A stretch of DNA of 64,000 nucleotides from Chitinophaga varians (GCF_012641275.1 NZ_JABAIA010000001.1:2170001-2234000), one strand, 5' to 3'. Counted from the stretch's first letter, positions 26,691 through 35,783 are shown. Program-made: numbers and translations. The notes: generated by a model not told the origin, from the sequence alone.

Positions 26691-27653
26691 ATGGTAAAAG
26701 ATATTCAACCGCTAAACGAAAAAGAAACCCGCGCCGGATTTGGCGAAGGCATCCTGGAAGTGGGCCGCAAAAATCCAAATGTTGTAGCTTTGACTGCCGA
26801 CCTGCTCGGCTCCATGAAGCTGAATGCCTTTGTAAAAGAATTTCCTGATCGCTTCGTACAGGTAGGCATCGCCGAAGCCAATATGATCGGCATCGCCGCC
26901 GGTATGACCATCGGTGGAAAAATACCATATACCACCACTTTCGCCAACTTCTCCACCGGCAGGGTATATGACCAGATCCGCCAGTCTGTGGCCTATTCCA
27001 ACAAAAACGTGAAAATATGCGCCTCCCACGCGGGCCTTACGCTCGGTGAAGACGGCGCTACCCACCAGATACTCGAAGATATCGGTATGATGAAAATGCT
27101 GCCTGGCATGACCGTAATCGTTCCCTGCGATTTCAATCAGACCAAAGCCGCTACCATCGCGATCGCTGAGCACGAAGGACCGGTATACCTCCGTTTCGGC
27201 CGTCCAAAATGGCCTAACTTCACCGCCGAAAACCAGGACTTCCAGATCGGTAAAGCACAGGTCCTTCATGAAGGCACCGATATCACCCTCTTCGCCTGCG
27301 GCCACCTCGTATGGATCGCAGTGGAAGCCGGTAAAATACTGGAAGAAAAAGGCTACAGCGTGGAAATCATCAACATCCACACCATCAAACCACTCGACGA
27401 AGAAGCGGTGATCAAGTCCCTCAGCAAAACACGCTGCGCGGTAACTGCCGAAGAACATAACGTGCTCGGCGGCCTCGGCGACAGCATCGCCCAGGTAGCC
27501 GCCCGCCATATCCCAGTGCCCATCGAATATGTAGGCACCAACGATACCTTTGGCGAAAGCGGCAAACCCGTGGAACTGCTGAAAAAATACGGCCTCGACG
27601 CAGACCATATTGTGGCCGCTGCTGAAAAAGCCATACAGAGAAAGAAACAATAA
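26691..27653 (+). CDS. transketolase C-terminal subunit (pyrimidine-binding and C-terminal domains)
   Basis: This is one half of a split transketolase: 320 residues containing the pyrimidine-binding domain (about 10-180, with GIAEANMIGIAAGM and HAGLTLGEDGATHQ) and the C-terminal regulatory domain (about 195-315). The diphosphate-binding N-terminal subunit, usually encoded directly upstream, is absent; the upstream neighbour is galE. The enzyme must therefore find its partner elsewhere in the genome, or act with a different N-terminal subunit. The linkage to rfbA and galE could be operonic without pathway meaning. It is closed by a terminator. Confidence 0.9.
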   Translation: MVKDIQPLNEKETRAGFGEGILEVGRKNPNVVALTADLLGSMKLNAFVKEFPDRFVQVGIAEANMIGIAAGMTIGGKIPYTTTFANFSTGRVYDQIRQSVAYSNKNVKICASHAGLTLGEDGATHQILEDIGMMKMLPGMTVIVPCDFNQTKAATIAIAEHEGPVYLRFGRPKWPNFTAENQDFQIGKAQVLHEGTDITLFACGHLVWIAVEAGKILEEKGYSVEIINIHTIKPLDEEAVIKSLSKTRCAVTAEEHNVLGGLGDSIAQVAARHIPVPIEYVGTNDTFGESGKPVELLKKYGLDADHIVAAAEKAIQRKKQ

Positions 27654-27673
27654 TCCACCCGGATAAACTCATT

Positions 27674-27708
27674 ACAGCCCATGGACCAAACGTCCATGGG
27701 CTGTTTTC
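27674..27708 (+). terminator. intrinsic terminator after the transketolase subunit gene
   Basis: ACAGCCCATGGA pairs perfectly with TCCATGGGCTGT across a seven-base loop, followed by TTTTC. Confidence 0.8.
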
Positions 27709-27715
27709 ATTTAAT

Positions 27716-27738
27716 CCAGGGACTGAAGCCCCGGGCTA
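27716..27738. repeat. REP-like palindrome, diverged copy
   Basis: CCAGGGACTGAAGCCCCGGGCTA is an imperfect palindrome nearly identical to the copy at 44021-44044. Such short GGCT-AAGCC palindromes after gene ends are typical of REP-type dispersed repeats. It lies in the gap before the sigma factor gene. Confidence 0.55.
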
Positions 27739-27886
27739 CAAACAAATACTCTACCACCCCGTTAAACTTTTACATTTTCTACATATCATAGAAGAAACAA
27801 TACTTTATATCATCATTAAAGTACCTGACAGCAAGATTTTTCTTTATATTCAGGAAAATAAAACCTGTCCAAGAACCATTTAACCT

Positions 27887-28444
27887 ATGGCCGTTACACA
27901 GGACGATAAAACATTACTGGCACTATACCGGATGCCCGAAACCCGTGAACAGGGTTTTACCCTGATCATCCGCAAGTACCAGGAAAGGCTTTACTGGCAT
28001 ATCAGGCGACTGGTCATTTCACATGACGATGCCAATGATGTGCTGCAAAACGTTTTCATAAAAGTGTGGAAGAACCTGGAAAATTTCCGGGAAGATGCCC
28101 AGTTGTTTACCTGGCTGTATAAAATAGCCACAAATGAATGCCTGACGTTCCTGGAACAACAAAAACGGAAATTCGCCATCTCCCTCTCTGACGTGGAAGA
28201 CGGCCTTAGCAACAAACTAAAGGCAGATGCCCAGTTTGATGCCAATAAACTTGAATGGAAACTGCAACAAGCTATACTACAACTACCTGAAAAGCAAAGA
28301 ATTGTATTTAATTTAAGATATTACGATGAAATGCCCTACGAAGAAATGAGCAGGGTATTGGACACCTCAGAAGGAGCCCTGAAAGCATCGTACCACCATG
28401 CAGTCAGGAAAATCGAGGATTTTATCAAAGGAACGGATATCTGA
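27887..28444 (+). CDS. ECF-type RNA polymerase sigma factor
   Basis: A 185-residue extracytoplasmic-function sigma factor. Region 2 (about 20-90) includes DDANDVLQNVFIKVWKNLENF and LFTWLYKIATNECL. Region 4 (about 125-180) is the helix-turn-helix LPEKQRIVFNLRYYDEMPYEEMS. It is followed by a membrane protein and a small exported protein on the same strand, the arrangement of an autoregulated sigma/anti-sigma operon. The inducing signal is unknown. The 232-base region before it contains a terminator and a REP-like repeat but no clear promoter of the housekeeping type. Confidence 0.95.
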   Translation: MAVTQDDKTLLALYRMPETREQGFTLIIRKYQERLYWHIRRLVISHDDANDVLQNVFIKVWKNLENFREDAQLFTWLYKIATNECLTFLEQQKRKFAISLSDVEDGLSNKLKADAQFDANKLEWKLQQAILQLPEKQRIVFNLRYYDEMPYEEMSRVLDTSEGALKASYHHAVRKIEDFIKGTDI

Positions 28445-28544
28445 TCGTCTGTATTTCCCGATTTTAAGCCGTCTTTAAAGTTTTTTGGCAAAAGATTAAA
28501 ATCTCATTAAACTATTGAAGCGGTGATGTGTCTAAAAATTGTAT

Positions 28545-29267
28545 ATGAACAAGCACGAACATATCAGCAATGAATTAAAGCAACTGGCGCCGGATGCCAA
28601 CTGGCCCGCCGATGCGCCTTTTACGGTGCCGGCTGGTTATTTTGACCGGCTACCGGATGCTGTGCTGCAGCAGGTTCATTTACTGCAACCCAACCACGCG
28701 GGCGTACTTACACCCGATCTTCCTTTTACGGTGCCCAACGGATATTTTGAGGCTCTTCCACAAGCCATCCTTCAACGGATACATGCTACTGAGGAAAACC
28801 CGGTCACAGCCGAACTGAAGGAACTGTCCCCGCTGCTGGCCGCCATACCCAAACAGGTTCCCTTTACCGTACCCGCAGGATATTTCGGCTCACTGGCCGC
28901 CATCCCGCCGGAACCTGCTATGCCTTCGCTACGCATAGCACATCGCAACCCGGTCAGGAAATGGCTGAGATACGCCGTAGCCGCCTGTTTAATCACTTTC
29001 GCCGGAACCACGGCCCTGCTCTTCCTGCAACGGGACGGCAACTTTAGCGTGGAAAAACAACTGGAAAGGATCGACAACCAGGATATTGAATACTATCTCC
29101 AAAACCATACTGACGCTTTTGATAACGATGCTATCTTTGCCGGCTTTGCCGACGTGTCAGCTCCGGAAGCACTGCAACAACAACTGAATGAAGAGATTCC
29201 GCCCGCTGCCATCGAACAATACCTGCAACAATCATCGTTTTCCAAAGAGGTATTACCTAACCAGTAG
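28545..29267 (+). CDS. putative anti-sigma factor with three PFTVPxGYF repeats
   Basis: A 240-residue single-pass membrane protein. The N-terminal cytoplasmic part has three copies of the motif PFTVPxGYF at 25-33, 60-68 and 106-114, each followed by a leucine/proline turn. One membrane span lies at about 141-161. The extracytoplasmic part has a recognisable YYLQNH...AIEQYLQQS repeat. The gene starts 100 bases after the ECF sigma gene and is followed by a small exported protein 6 bases downstream, so it is the natural candidate for the membrane anti-sigma factor. It lacks a classical zinc-binding HxxxCxxC motif. Anti-sigma function is inferred from position only. Confidence 0.75.
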   Translation: MNKHEHISNELKQLAPDANWPADAPFTVPAGYFDRLPDAVLQQVHLLQPNHAGVLTPDLPFTVPNGYFEALPQAILQRIHATEENPVTAELKELSPLLAAIPKQVPFTVPAGYFGSLAAIPPEPAMPSLRIAHRNPVRKWLRYAVAACLITFAGTTALLFLQRDGNFSVEKQLERIDNQDIEYYLQNHTDAFDNDAIFAGFADVSAPEALQQQLNEEIPPAAIEQYLQQSSFSKEVLPNQ

Positions 29268-29273
29268 TGATGC

Positions 29274-29765
29274 ATGAAACGCTTTAATCTTAAAATAATA
29301 GGGATTGTCCTGCTTATGTTGACCAGTGCCATAACCCAGGCACAAAAGCCCGCATCTGACGAAGCAGCTGAAAAAATAAAAAACCTTCAGATGCAGTACC
29401 TCTCCCAGAAACTGAACCTCTCCGCTGATGAGGCAGAGAAGTTCTGGCCGGTATATAAAAACTATACAAAAGAAGTGGAAACACTCATCGCCGAACGCCA
29501 CAACAAAAGGCAGCAGGACAGGGCACTCCCCGGCGACCCCGACGACATTGCCAGAAGAAATATGGACAATGACCTCGGCTACGAAAAAAGAATGTACGAT
29601 ATCAGATCAAGATATACCAACGAATTCCAACGCGTACTGCCCGCCCGCAAAGCCGGCGCAGTATTCAAAAGCGAACGCGAATTCAGGACCATCATGCTCA
29701 ATCACCTGAATAACCAACGCCTCAACAGAATCAATCAGGGCGGGAACTTCAGGAAAAGACCTTAA
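29274..29765 (+). CDS. small exported helical protein, Spy/CpxP-like organisation
   Basis: A 163-residue periplasmic protein with a signal peptide (about 1-23, ends TQAQ). The mature part is helical and very charged, with LNLSADEAEKFWPVYKNY, a pattern common in Bacteroidota proteins that follow an ECF sigma/anti-sigma pair and that resembles Spy/CpxP-type stress sensors. The gene starts 6 bases after the putative anti-sigma gene and ends at a strong terminator. A role as envelope-stress sensor or chaperone is a reasonable guess, not shown. Confidence 0.75.
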   Translation: MKRFNLKIIGIVLLMLTSAITQAQKPASDEAAEKIKNLQMQYLSQKLNLSADEAEKFWPVYKNYTKEVETLIAERHNKRQQDRALPGDPDDIARRNMDNDLGYEKRMYDIRSRYTNEFQRVLPARKAGAVFKSEREFRTIMLNHLNNQRLNRINQGGNFRKRP

Positions 29766-29770
29766 ACAAT

Positions 29771-29807
29771 AACAAAAAGGGAGATCAACATGATCTCCCT
29801 TTTTGTT
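29771..29807. terminator. bidirectional intrinsic terminator after the sigma factor operon
   Basis: A perfect 17-base stem (AACAAAAAGGGAGATCA with its complement) around an ACA loop; A- and T-rich stem ends give U-tracts on both strands. It separates the convergent sigma operon and SnoaL-like gene. Confidence 0.9.
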
Positions 29808-29831
29808 ACTTATACTAACCCATATTGATTT

Positions 29832-30182
29832 TTACTGTGCTTTATAGTGCGCCCTTACCTCTACCACCTTCCCGTCTTTCAACACCATCATTTCCGTGCT
29901 CAGTAAATTGTTGACGCTCTTGTAATACAGCACAACAGAATTTACGCCTTCCAGTATATGATACAATTCAAAATGCAGGTCCGGATAGGCCGTCAATGCC
30001 CGGCTGAAATAAGCACGCAGGTTATCAACGCCGCGGATACAGCCTTCAGGGTCATTGTTGATTTTCTGGATAAAAGGAGAGTAAAAGACAATGTCCGGTG
30101 AATAGTGCGACATCACTTCATCGAGGTTATGGCTGTTCCAGGCTGCCACCCAGGCATTCCCAAAGGAGGTCATGTTTTCCAT
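29832..30182 (-). CDS. SnoaL-like / NTF2-fold protein
   Basis: A 116-residue single-domain protein of the NTF2-like (SnoaL-like) fold, with AWVAAWNSHNLDEVMSHYSPD at the start and an RAYFSRALTAYPDLHFE strand-helix pattern. Members bind small molecules or act as isomerases; nothing shows which. It lies 48 bases downstream of the AraC regulator gene on the same strand and may be co-transcribed. Confidence 0.8.
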   Translation of the reverse strand: MENMTSFGNAWVAAWNSHNLDEVMSHYSPDIVFYSPFIQKINNDPEGCIRGVDNLRAYFSRALTAYPDLHFELYHILEGVNSVVLYYKSVNNLLSTEMMVLKDGKVVEVRAHYKAQ

Positions 30183-30230
30183 TATGATCGCTTTTTTTGA
30201 AACGACAAGGTAGGGCTTTTGTTGCCGGGA

Positions 30231-31088
30231 TTATTTGCTGGAAAGCTCATTTTCCCCGCGGCGCCATTGCACGGGCGTCATCCCGAAACAACGGCGGAAC
30301 TGCCGGTAAAAATGCGAAAGGTCCGCAAATCCGGTACTATAGGCAATCTCAGGGACAGGCTGTTCAGTGGTGCGCAATAACAGCGCCGACATCTGTAAAC
30401 GCTTGGCCCATATCCATTGCATGGGACTGCATTGATAGGTTTCCCGGAAACGCCGCTTCAGGGTGGCCAGGCTCATGTTTCCCATAGCTGCTATTTCTTC
30501 CAGTAACTGCACTTCATGAATTCCTTTATGCAGGCGCGCCATCATTTGCTGCATGGGGACCGACGGCCTCCCGGCCAATGCCTGCTTTACAGTGATGGTT
30601 TCCCGATGTAACAAATGCAATACCCGGTCCATCATATTTTCATAGGAGGGTGCGCCTCCTTCTTTCCGGAAGTCACGCAGCAATGCCTGCGTCAGCTGTT
30701 GCCATTGAGAAGAAGGGGAAAGCGTCAAAGTAGTACCGACCAGGTGTTTGCCGGTACCGGCAGCAGCGTACTGCGTTGCCAGCAGGTCTGACGGCAGGAA
30801 AAAATTAATACTGGCATAGTCTTCCGACGGTCGTAATATCTCCGAGCAGAGCACACTGCCCGATGGTATGAGAAACACATCGCCGGCCCGCAGGTGGTGT
30901 ACCTGCAAGCCGTCATATATTCTCTTTTCACCACGTACCACCAGATTGAGCACCGGCTGTGGTATATACAGGCCATGAGCGGCGGCTTGCCGGTAATTGC
31001 TGTAGGCAGCCCAGCTCTGGCCCTCTTGCTCCCATGTCCTGATATGGTGTTGTCCTCTTAGCGTAAAGCGGTCATACAAGGTGTACAT
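30231..31088 (-). CDS. AraC family transcriptional regulator
   Basis: A 285-residue regulator. The C-terminal third (about 190-280) has both helix-turn-helix units of the AraC DNA-binding domain, with MSLATLKRRFRETYQCSPMQ and the hallmark IAYSTGFADLSHFYRQFRRCFGMTP. The N-terminal part is a cupin-like ligand domain (LRAGDVFLIPSGSV). The gene is 23 bases downstream of the metallo-hydrolase gene, so it may regulate that gene and the SnoaL-like gene. The effector is unknown. Confidence 0.93.
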   Translation of the reverse strand: MYTLYDRFTLRGQHHIRTWEQEGQSWAAYSNYRQAAAHGLYIPQPVLNLVVRGEKRIYDGLQVHHLRAGDVFLIPSGSVLCSEILRPSEDYASINFFLPSDLLATQYAAAGTGKHLVGTTLTLSPSSQWQQLTQALLRDFRKEGGAPSYENMMDRVLHLLHRETITVKQALAGRPSVPMQQMMARLHKGIHEVQLLEEIAAMGNMSLATLKRRFRETYQCSPMQWIWAKRLQMSALLLRTTEQPVPEIAYSTGFADLSHFYRQFRRCFGMTPVQWRRGENELSSK

Positions 31089-31111
31089 AGGTGTCTGCTC
31101 CTGCTCCTTTA

Positions 31112-31858
31112 TCAGAATTTGGCAAATGGCTCTTTGGTATCATGATAGAAAAGGAAAGTCCACCCTTCCTGCTTACCACGCTCCATAAACTCCTGCCGCA
31201 GCTCCATACTGCGTTTGCCGTCATAGTCGTATTTAGCCACAAAACGGCTCTTCATCTGGGAAATCTGTGGCGCCACATCGCCCCCGAAAAAGACTTTGTC
31301 CTCTCCGTCATCTACCAGAAATACCTGGTGATAAGGGCAGTGACCACCGGTCAGTTCATAATGAATATAACCGTCTATAGTGCCGTTGCCGGTCGTAAAC
31401 ACCACGTTATCGCGTTGTTGCAGCAGTATGATGTCTTCGGAAAGGTATGATTTGCCTGCATGCTCCATGGCATACAGCATCTCTTCATTATTCACATAAT
31501 AGGTGGCGTTGGGAAAGGTGAGGGTGCGTTCGCCGGTAATAGGATCGGCTGCAGATACGCCCCCTGAGTGGTCTTTATGCAAGTGGCTCATTAACACCTT
31601 CGTGATTTCCATGGGGTTGATGCCATGGTCTATCAGGTGCTGATGGATCTGCAATACACCGTCTTCATTGCGGAAACCAAGCCCGGCGTCAAATAATATA
31701 TAGTCACGGTCAGTGATCACGAGAAAAGGCTGTATCTCTACCAGCAGGGAACCGTGCGGACGGTCCTGCAGGTTATCTGTGCCCAGTCTGAAAGGAGAAA
31801 ACCGTTTGGTAGCATCTACCGTAAATGAACCTTCTGATAATGGAATAATTCGTGCCAT
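31112..31858 (-). CDS. metallo-beta-lactamase-fold hydrolase
   Basis: A 248-residue di-metal hydrolase with the complete HxHxDH motif (SHLHKDHSGG), a downstream GGH...H and FGGDV. The layout, including FDAGLG before the motif, resembles the lactonase branch of the superfamily (N-acyl homoserine lactonase-like) but does not prove it. The ATG at 31858 is preferred over an in-frame upstream ATG at 31876. A -7 element at 31863-31870 ends just before it, so the transcript may be nearly leaderless. It is probably transcribed with the AraC gene. Confidence 0.85.
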   Translation of the reverse strand: MARIIPLSEGSFTVDATKRFSPFRLGTDNLQDRPHGSLLVEIQPFLVITDRDYILFDAGLGFRNEDGVLQIHQHLIDHGINPMEITKVLMSHLHKDHSGGVSAADPITGERTLTFPNATYYVNNEEMLYAMEHAGKSYLSEDIILLQQRDNVVFTTGNGTIDGYIHYELTGGHCPYHQVFLVDDGEDKVFFGGDVAPQISQMKSRFVAKYDYDGKRSMELRQEFMERGKQEGWTFLFYHDTKEPFAKF

Positions 31859-31862
31859 GATG

Positions 31863-31870
31863 CAAAGATA
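31863..31870 (-). promoter_or_regulatory. candidate Bacteroidota -7 element of the metallo-hydrolase gene
   Basis: TATCTTTG on the minus strand matches TAnnTTTG. It lies directly before the ATG at 31858, which would make the messenger leaderless; otherwise it could be fortuitous. Confidence 0.4.
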
Positions 31871-31899
31871 GCCCATTCACCATTAGGTTGCAGCCCCGG

Positions 31900-33186
31900 T
31901 TACCGCAACACCATCTGCCGGTCTGCGTCCAGCCGCAGCATAATAAATATCAGCATGGTGAAGGTCATCAGCGAAGAACCGCCATAACTCACCAATGGCA
32001 ACGGGATACCAATCACCGGCGCCAAACCAATGGTCATCGAGATATTAATCGCCAGGTGGAAGAAGATAATACTGGCCACCCCATAGGCATATACGCGCGA
32101 GTAGGTCGATCGCTGTCGCTCTGCCACAAATATGATCCGGAAAAGCAAGGCCACATACAATCCGAGGAAGATCACACTGCCCAGGAAGCCGAAGTCTTCC
32201 CCAACAGTACAAAAGATAAAGTCAGTACTCTGTTCCGGTACGAAGTCAAAACGGGTCTGTGTCCCTTTCAGGTATCCTTTGCCCCAGAAACCACCGGAAC
32301 CAATGGCAATCATACTCTGCCGGGTATTGTAAGTTGCCTTGGGATCATTTTCCTTGCCCAGCATCACCTCAATACGACGCACCTGATAGTCCTTTAACAC
32401 CTTGGTAAAAGCAAAAGGCACCACAAACATTACGAACACGGAACAGAAAGCATATACGCCGATGATGACAAGCAAACGTGACCGTTTCCGTTTGATCTCC
32501 CGTCGCATGAAATAGATGACCAGCGCGGTGATCACAGAGAAGATCGTAAACAGCACATATTTATCTACCAGCAGGGCGGACAATACCAGCACGATACCGG
32601 AGAAGGCTATCACCAGCAGGATACCAGGCAGCCCTTCGCGGAACATCACGAGGAAAAAGGAAAAATATACCAGCGCAAGCCCCGTTTCATCCTGCAGAAT
32701 GATGATGCCTGCAGGAATCAGCGCGATGGCAGCGGCGATCAGCCGCGACCGCAACTTGGTGAAGTCTGTTTCCTGCGATGACAGGTATTTGGCCAAAGCC
32801 AGGTTGGTACAGAGCTTCGTCAGCTCCGCGGGTTGAAACTGGAAACCGCCGATCACCAGCCACGAGTGAGATCCTTTTACGTCCTTACCAATGCCCAATA
32901 CCAATAGCAATAGTAATAAACCGCCTGCGTACAACAGGTTGGAGGTGGCGGTAAAGAACTTACTGTCCGTCAGCCAGATCACAGCCGCCAGTACCAGTGA
33001 TATACCGAACCACATGATCTGGCGCGAATAGTTTTTATTCAGGTGGATAATATTCTGCCAGACGTTATCATCGCCCCGGTATTCCGCAGCAAAGATGGAC
33101 ATGATGCCGATGATCACCAGCGCCAGGTACAGGCCTACAATCGGCCAGTCAATCCCTTGTGTCAGTTTGGCTTGCGAGCGGTTCAT
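31900..33186 (-). CDS. rodA: rod-shape-determining SEDS glycosyltransferase RodA
   Basis: The peptidoglycan polymerase of the elongasome, a SEDS protein of 428 residues with about ten membrane spans. Typical features are SHSWLVIGGFQFQPAELTKL (about 115-135), LQDETGLALVYF after it, and the C-terminal GIPLPLVSYGGSSL that marks the SEDS family. It is the last gene of the minus-strand operon mreB-mreC-mreD-mrdA-rodA and follows mrdA, its transpeptidase partner, by 31 bases. Confidence 0.96.
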   Translation of the reverse strand: MNRSQAKLTQGIDWPIVGLYLALVIIGIMSIFAAEYRGDDNVWQNIIHLNKNYSRQIMWFGISLVLAAVIWLTDSKFFTATSNLLYAGGLLLLLLVLGIGKDVKGSHSWLVIGGFQFQPAELTKLCTNLALAKYLSSQETDFTKLRSRLIAAAIALIPAGIIILQDETGLALVYFSFFLVMFREGLPGILLVIAFSGIVLVLSALLVDKYVLFTIFSVITALVIYFMRREIKRKRSRLLVIIGVYAFCSVFVMFVVPFAFTKVLKDYQVRRIEVMLGKENDPKATYNTRQSMIAIGSGGFWGKGYLKGTQTRFDFVPEQSTDFIFCTVGEDFGFLGSVIFLGLYVALLFRIIFVAERQRSTYSRVYAYGVASIIFFHLAINISMTIGLAPVIGIPLPLVSYGGSSLMTFTMLIFIMLRLDADRQMVLR

Positions 33187-33217
33187 GAGCGGTTGCGTAT
33201 GTTTATTTCGTTGTTAG

Positions 33218-35155
33218 TTATTTAGTTCCGTTTTTCTTGATAATGGCGCTGTTGTTCAGCGAGTCCAGTTTTGATTTAGCCACCATGGCCGGGTCCAGTG
33301 TCACCGTTTCCATTACGGTTTTCATCAGGGCCTGTCTTTTGGAGGAGATGGAGTCCTTCAGGTATTTCTCCATCATGAGACTGGCGATAGGTGCCGCGTA
33401 ACGGGCGCCGAAGCCGGAGTTCTCCACAATAACGGCCACGGCTATACGGGCGTTTTCAGCCGGTGCAAACGCCACAAATGCAGCGTGGTTTTTCAGTTTG
33501 GTCCGTTTACCGTCAACGATACCGTAGTTTTCGGCCGTACCGGTTTTACCGCCGATGGTGATGCCTTCAATCTGGGCCACACGGCCGGTACCGCTTTCCA
33601 CCACGTCTGTCATACCATGGATTACAGCACTGTAGGCAGTATCAGAGATATGCGCCACCACGTGTTTTTCCTTGTATTTGTCGAGTAAATGGGTATCGTC
33701 ATTATCAATGCTCTGCACAAAGTGCGGGATAAAGTAGGAACCGCGGTTGGCCACAATACACATGGCGTTGGCCATCTGTAACGGTGTCAGCGTCAGCTCA
33801 CCCTGACCGATACCAAGGAACACGGAAGTGCAGGAGTTCCAGCTGCCTTTATACATTTTATCGTAGAACGCGGGCGTAGGCACAATACCACGGGCTTCGC
33901 TGGGCACGTCCACCCCGATGCGGTGACCGAAGCCGAAGCTGTTCATATAATCGGACCATTTCTGAAGCCCACCCGAACGAATGCCGCCAAACTTGGCCGC
34001 GTCCACACTCAGGCGATATACATGCGAAAAGTACGAGTTACAGGAGTGGGAGAGCGCCAGGCGCAGGTTGGCAGCGTGACCGGCGTCATGGTGTTCGCAC
34101 TTGATGGGCCTGCTACAACCGTAGTAGGCGCCGCCACAGGGATATCCAAAGCTGGGCGTGATAACGCCTTCGTCCAGCCCCACCAGCGCGATCATCGGCT
34201 TGAAAGTGGAACCAGGCGGATAAGTGGCCTGAATGGCACGGTTGAAGGTCGGTTTCGTGGTATCACGGTTCAACAGCACCGAGTTAGTGCTGCGGTAGGA
34301 ACCGGTAAGCAGGTTAGGATCGAAAGTAGGCGCGCTCACCATGGCCAGGATACCGCCTGTTTGCGGGTCGATGGCCACAATACTGCCCATTTTGCCTTTC
34401 ATGAGTTTTTCCCCGAACTGCTGTAATTCAATATCGAGTGACAGGCGCAGGTTTTTACCGGCAACGGCGGCGCTATCGAATTCACCGTTTTCATAGGCGC
34501 CCTGGGGCCTGTTCAGGTTGTCTTTCACGAGGTACTGTATACCACGTGTGCCCATGAGCACCGCTTCATAAGTCCTTTCAAGTCCGGCCAGGCCGAGGTA
34601 GTCACCTGAGTTGTAGGAAGAATAAGCGGTGTCTTTGAGGCGTTCTGGCGAGATCTCTCCGATATATCCCAGGATATTGGCCGCCGCCGAATAAGGATAG
34701 GAGCGTATCTGACGGGGCACCAGCTCAAATCCGGGCTGGAAGAGGTACATGCTCTCCTGAAGCTGGCCGAACACTTCAGCCGGCAACAGTGGCGCAAAAA
34801 CCGACTGTCTTACGCGGCCGTTTCTCACGATCGCGTTGACAATACGTTTCCGGAATTCTTCCTTATCGATGTTTAATATCTTACAGAGGTAGGCAGTGTC
34901 AATGTTTTTGGCGCTGGCCGGTGTTACCACCAGGTCGTAAAGCACGTCATTACTGAGGATAGCCCTGTTTTGCCGGTCGTAGATGATACCACGGCTGGGA
35001 TATACCACTTTTCTGAGTACGGCGTTGGCATCCGCCAGCTTCGCGTACTTCTTCTCCACGATCTGCAGGAAAAACAACCTGGTAATGATCAGCACCACCA
35101 TCCCAAGTATAATCGCCTGTATAACTCTTTTTCTGGGCTGATTAAAAACTGACAT
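33218..35155 (-). CDS. mrdA: penicillin-binding protein 2
   Basis: The monofunctional class B transpeptidase of the elongasome, 645 residues, with one N-terminal membrane anchor (about 12-30). The catalytic motifs are complete: PPGSTFKP (SxxK), SHSCNSYF (SxN) and GKTGTAENYG (KTG). A pedestal domain occupies about 45-230. The gene is followed by rodA, and upstream by mreD after a 118-base gap. The length is usual for Bacteroidota PBP2. Confidence 0.96.
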   Translation of the reverse strand: MSVFNQPRKRVIQAIILGMVVLIITRLFFLQIVEKKYAKLADANAVLRKVVYPSRGIIYDRQNRAILSNDVLYDLVVTPASAKNIDTAYLCKILNIDKEEFRKRIVNAIVRNGRVRQSVFAPLLPAEVFGQLQESMYLFQPGFELVPRQIRSYPYSAAANILGYIGEISPERLKDTAYSSYNSGDYLGLAGLERTYEAVLMGTRGIQYLVKDNLNRPQGAYENGEFDSAAVAGKNLRLSLDIELQQFGEKLMKGKMGSIVAIDPQTGGILAMVSAPTFDPNLLTGSYRSTNSVLLNRDTTKPTFNRAIQATYPPGSTFKPMIALVGLDEGVITPSFGYPCGGAYYGCSRPIKCEHHDAGHAANLRLALSHSCNSYFSHVYRLSVDAAKFGGIRSGGLQKWSDYMNSFGFGHRIGVDVPSEARGIVPTPAFYDKMYKGSWNSCTSVFLGIGQGELTLTPLQMANAMCIVANRGSYFIPHFVQSIDNDDTHLLDKYKEKHVVAHISDTAYSAVIHGMTDVVESGTGRVAQIEGITIGGKTGTAENYGIVDGKRTKLKNHAAFVAFAPAENARIAVAVIVENSGFGARYAAPIASLMMEKYLKDSISSKRQALMKTVMETVTLDPAMVAKSKLDSLNNSAIIKKNGTK

Positions 35156-35273
35156 GCTATTGAGGACGGATAAATTTTAAAATGCTTGTCGTTGGCGGAA
35201 ACAGCTGCCAACCTCCTTTTTTTCCGATGTATAAATTTAATAGTAATATTTGGCAAACGCTTCTTGCAGACTG

Positions 35274-35783
35274 CTATTTCTTTGTGAAAAAAAGCAATTC
35301 GTATAAAACGATTAAAATAAGGCTGGCAGCAGTAGAAAGCAGGATTTTCAGCATCAGGTACAATGGGTTGCCGAAGCCGAAAACTTCCAGGATAAAAAAG
35401 ACCACGTGGTGCAGAAATACCAGCACCGCCGCATAGATCAGAAACTGCGAAACGCCCATACTGGTCATGGACGGCGTTTTCTGAGTGGTTTCAAAGCCAC
35501 CCTGGGGCGACAGGACATTGATAATAAACGGTCGCAGGTAAGCGATAAACACGCAGGCTGCCGCATGTATCCCCATGGTGTTGGAAAACATATCGAGGGA
35601 GATACCCATCAGGAACCCAAGCAACATCACCACCGGGCGCGGCAGGTTAAAAGGCAGCGCCAGGATGAAAAGCATGTACAGATAAGGGCTCACCAGCTGG
35701 TGGATCAGTATCTTGTTGAGCACAAACACCTGTATCAGCAACAGGAATGCAAACCGGATAATATTTCTTAACAGTATACTCAT
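35274..35783 (-). CDS. mreD: rod shape-determining protein MreD
   Basis: A small integral membrane protein (169 residues, about five hydrophobic spans) of the elongasome. Sequence conservation of MreD is low, but LPRPVVMLLGFLMGISLDMFSNTMGIHAAA is the diagnostic core. Its start codon overlaps the mreC stop by four bases (35780-35783), indicating translational coupling. Identification rests on this core and the mre gene order. Confidence 0.92.
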   Translation of the reverse strand: MSILLRNIIRFAFLLLIQVFVLNKILIHQLVSPYLYMLFILALPFNLPRPVVMLLGFLMGISLDMFSNTMGIHAAACVFIAYLRPFIINVLSPQGGFETTQKTPSMTSMGVSQFLIYAAVLVFLHHVVFFILEVFGFGNPLYLMLKILLSTAASLILIVLYELLFFTKK

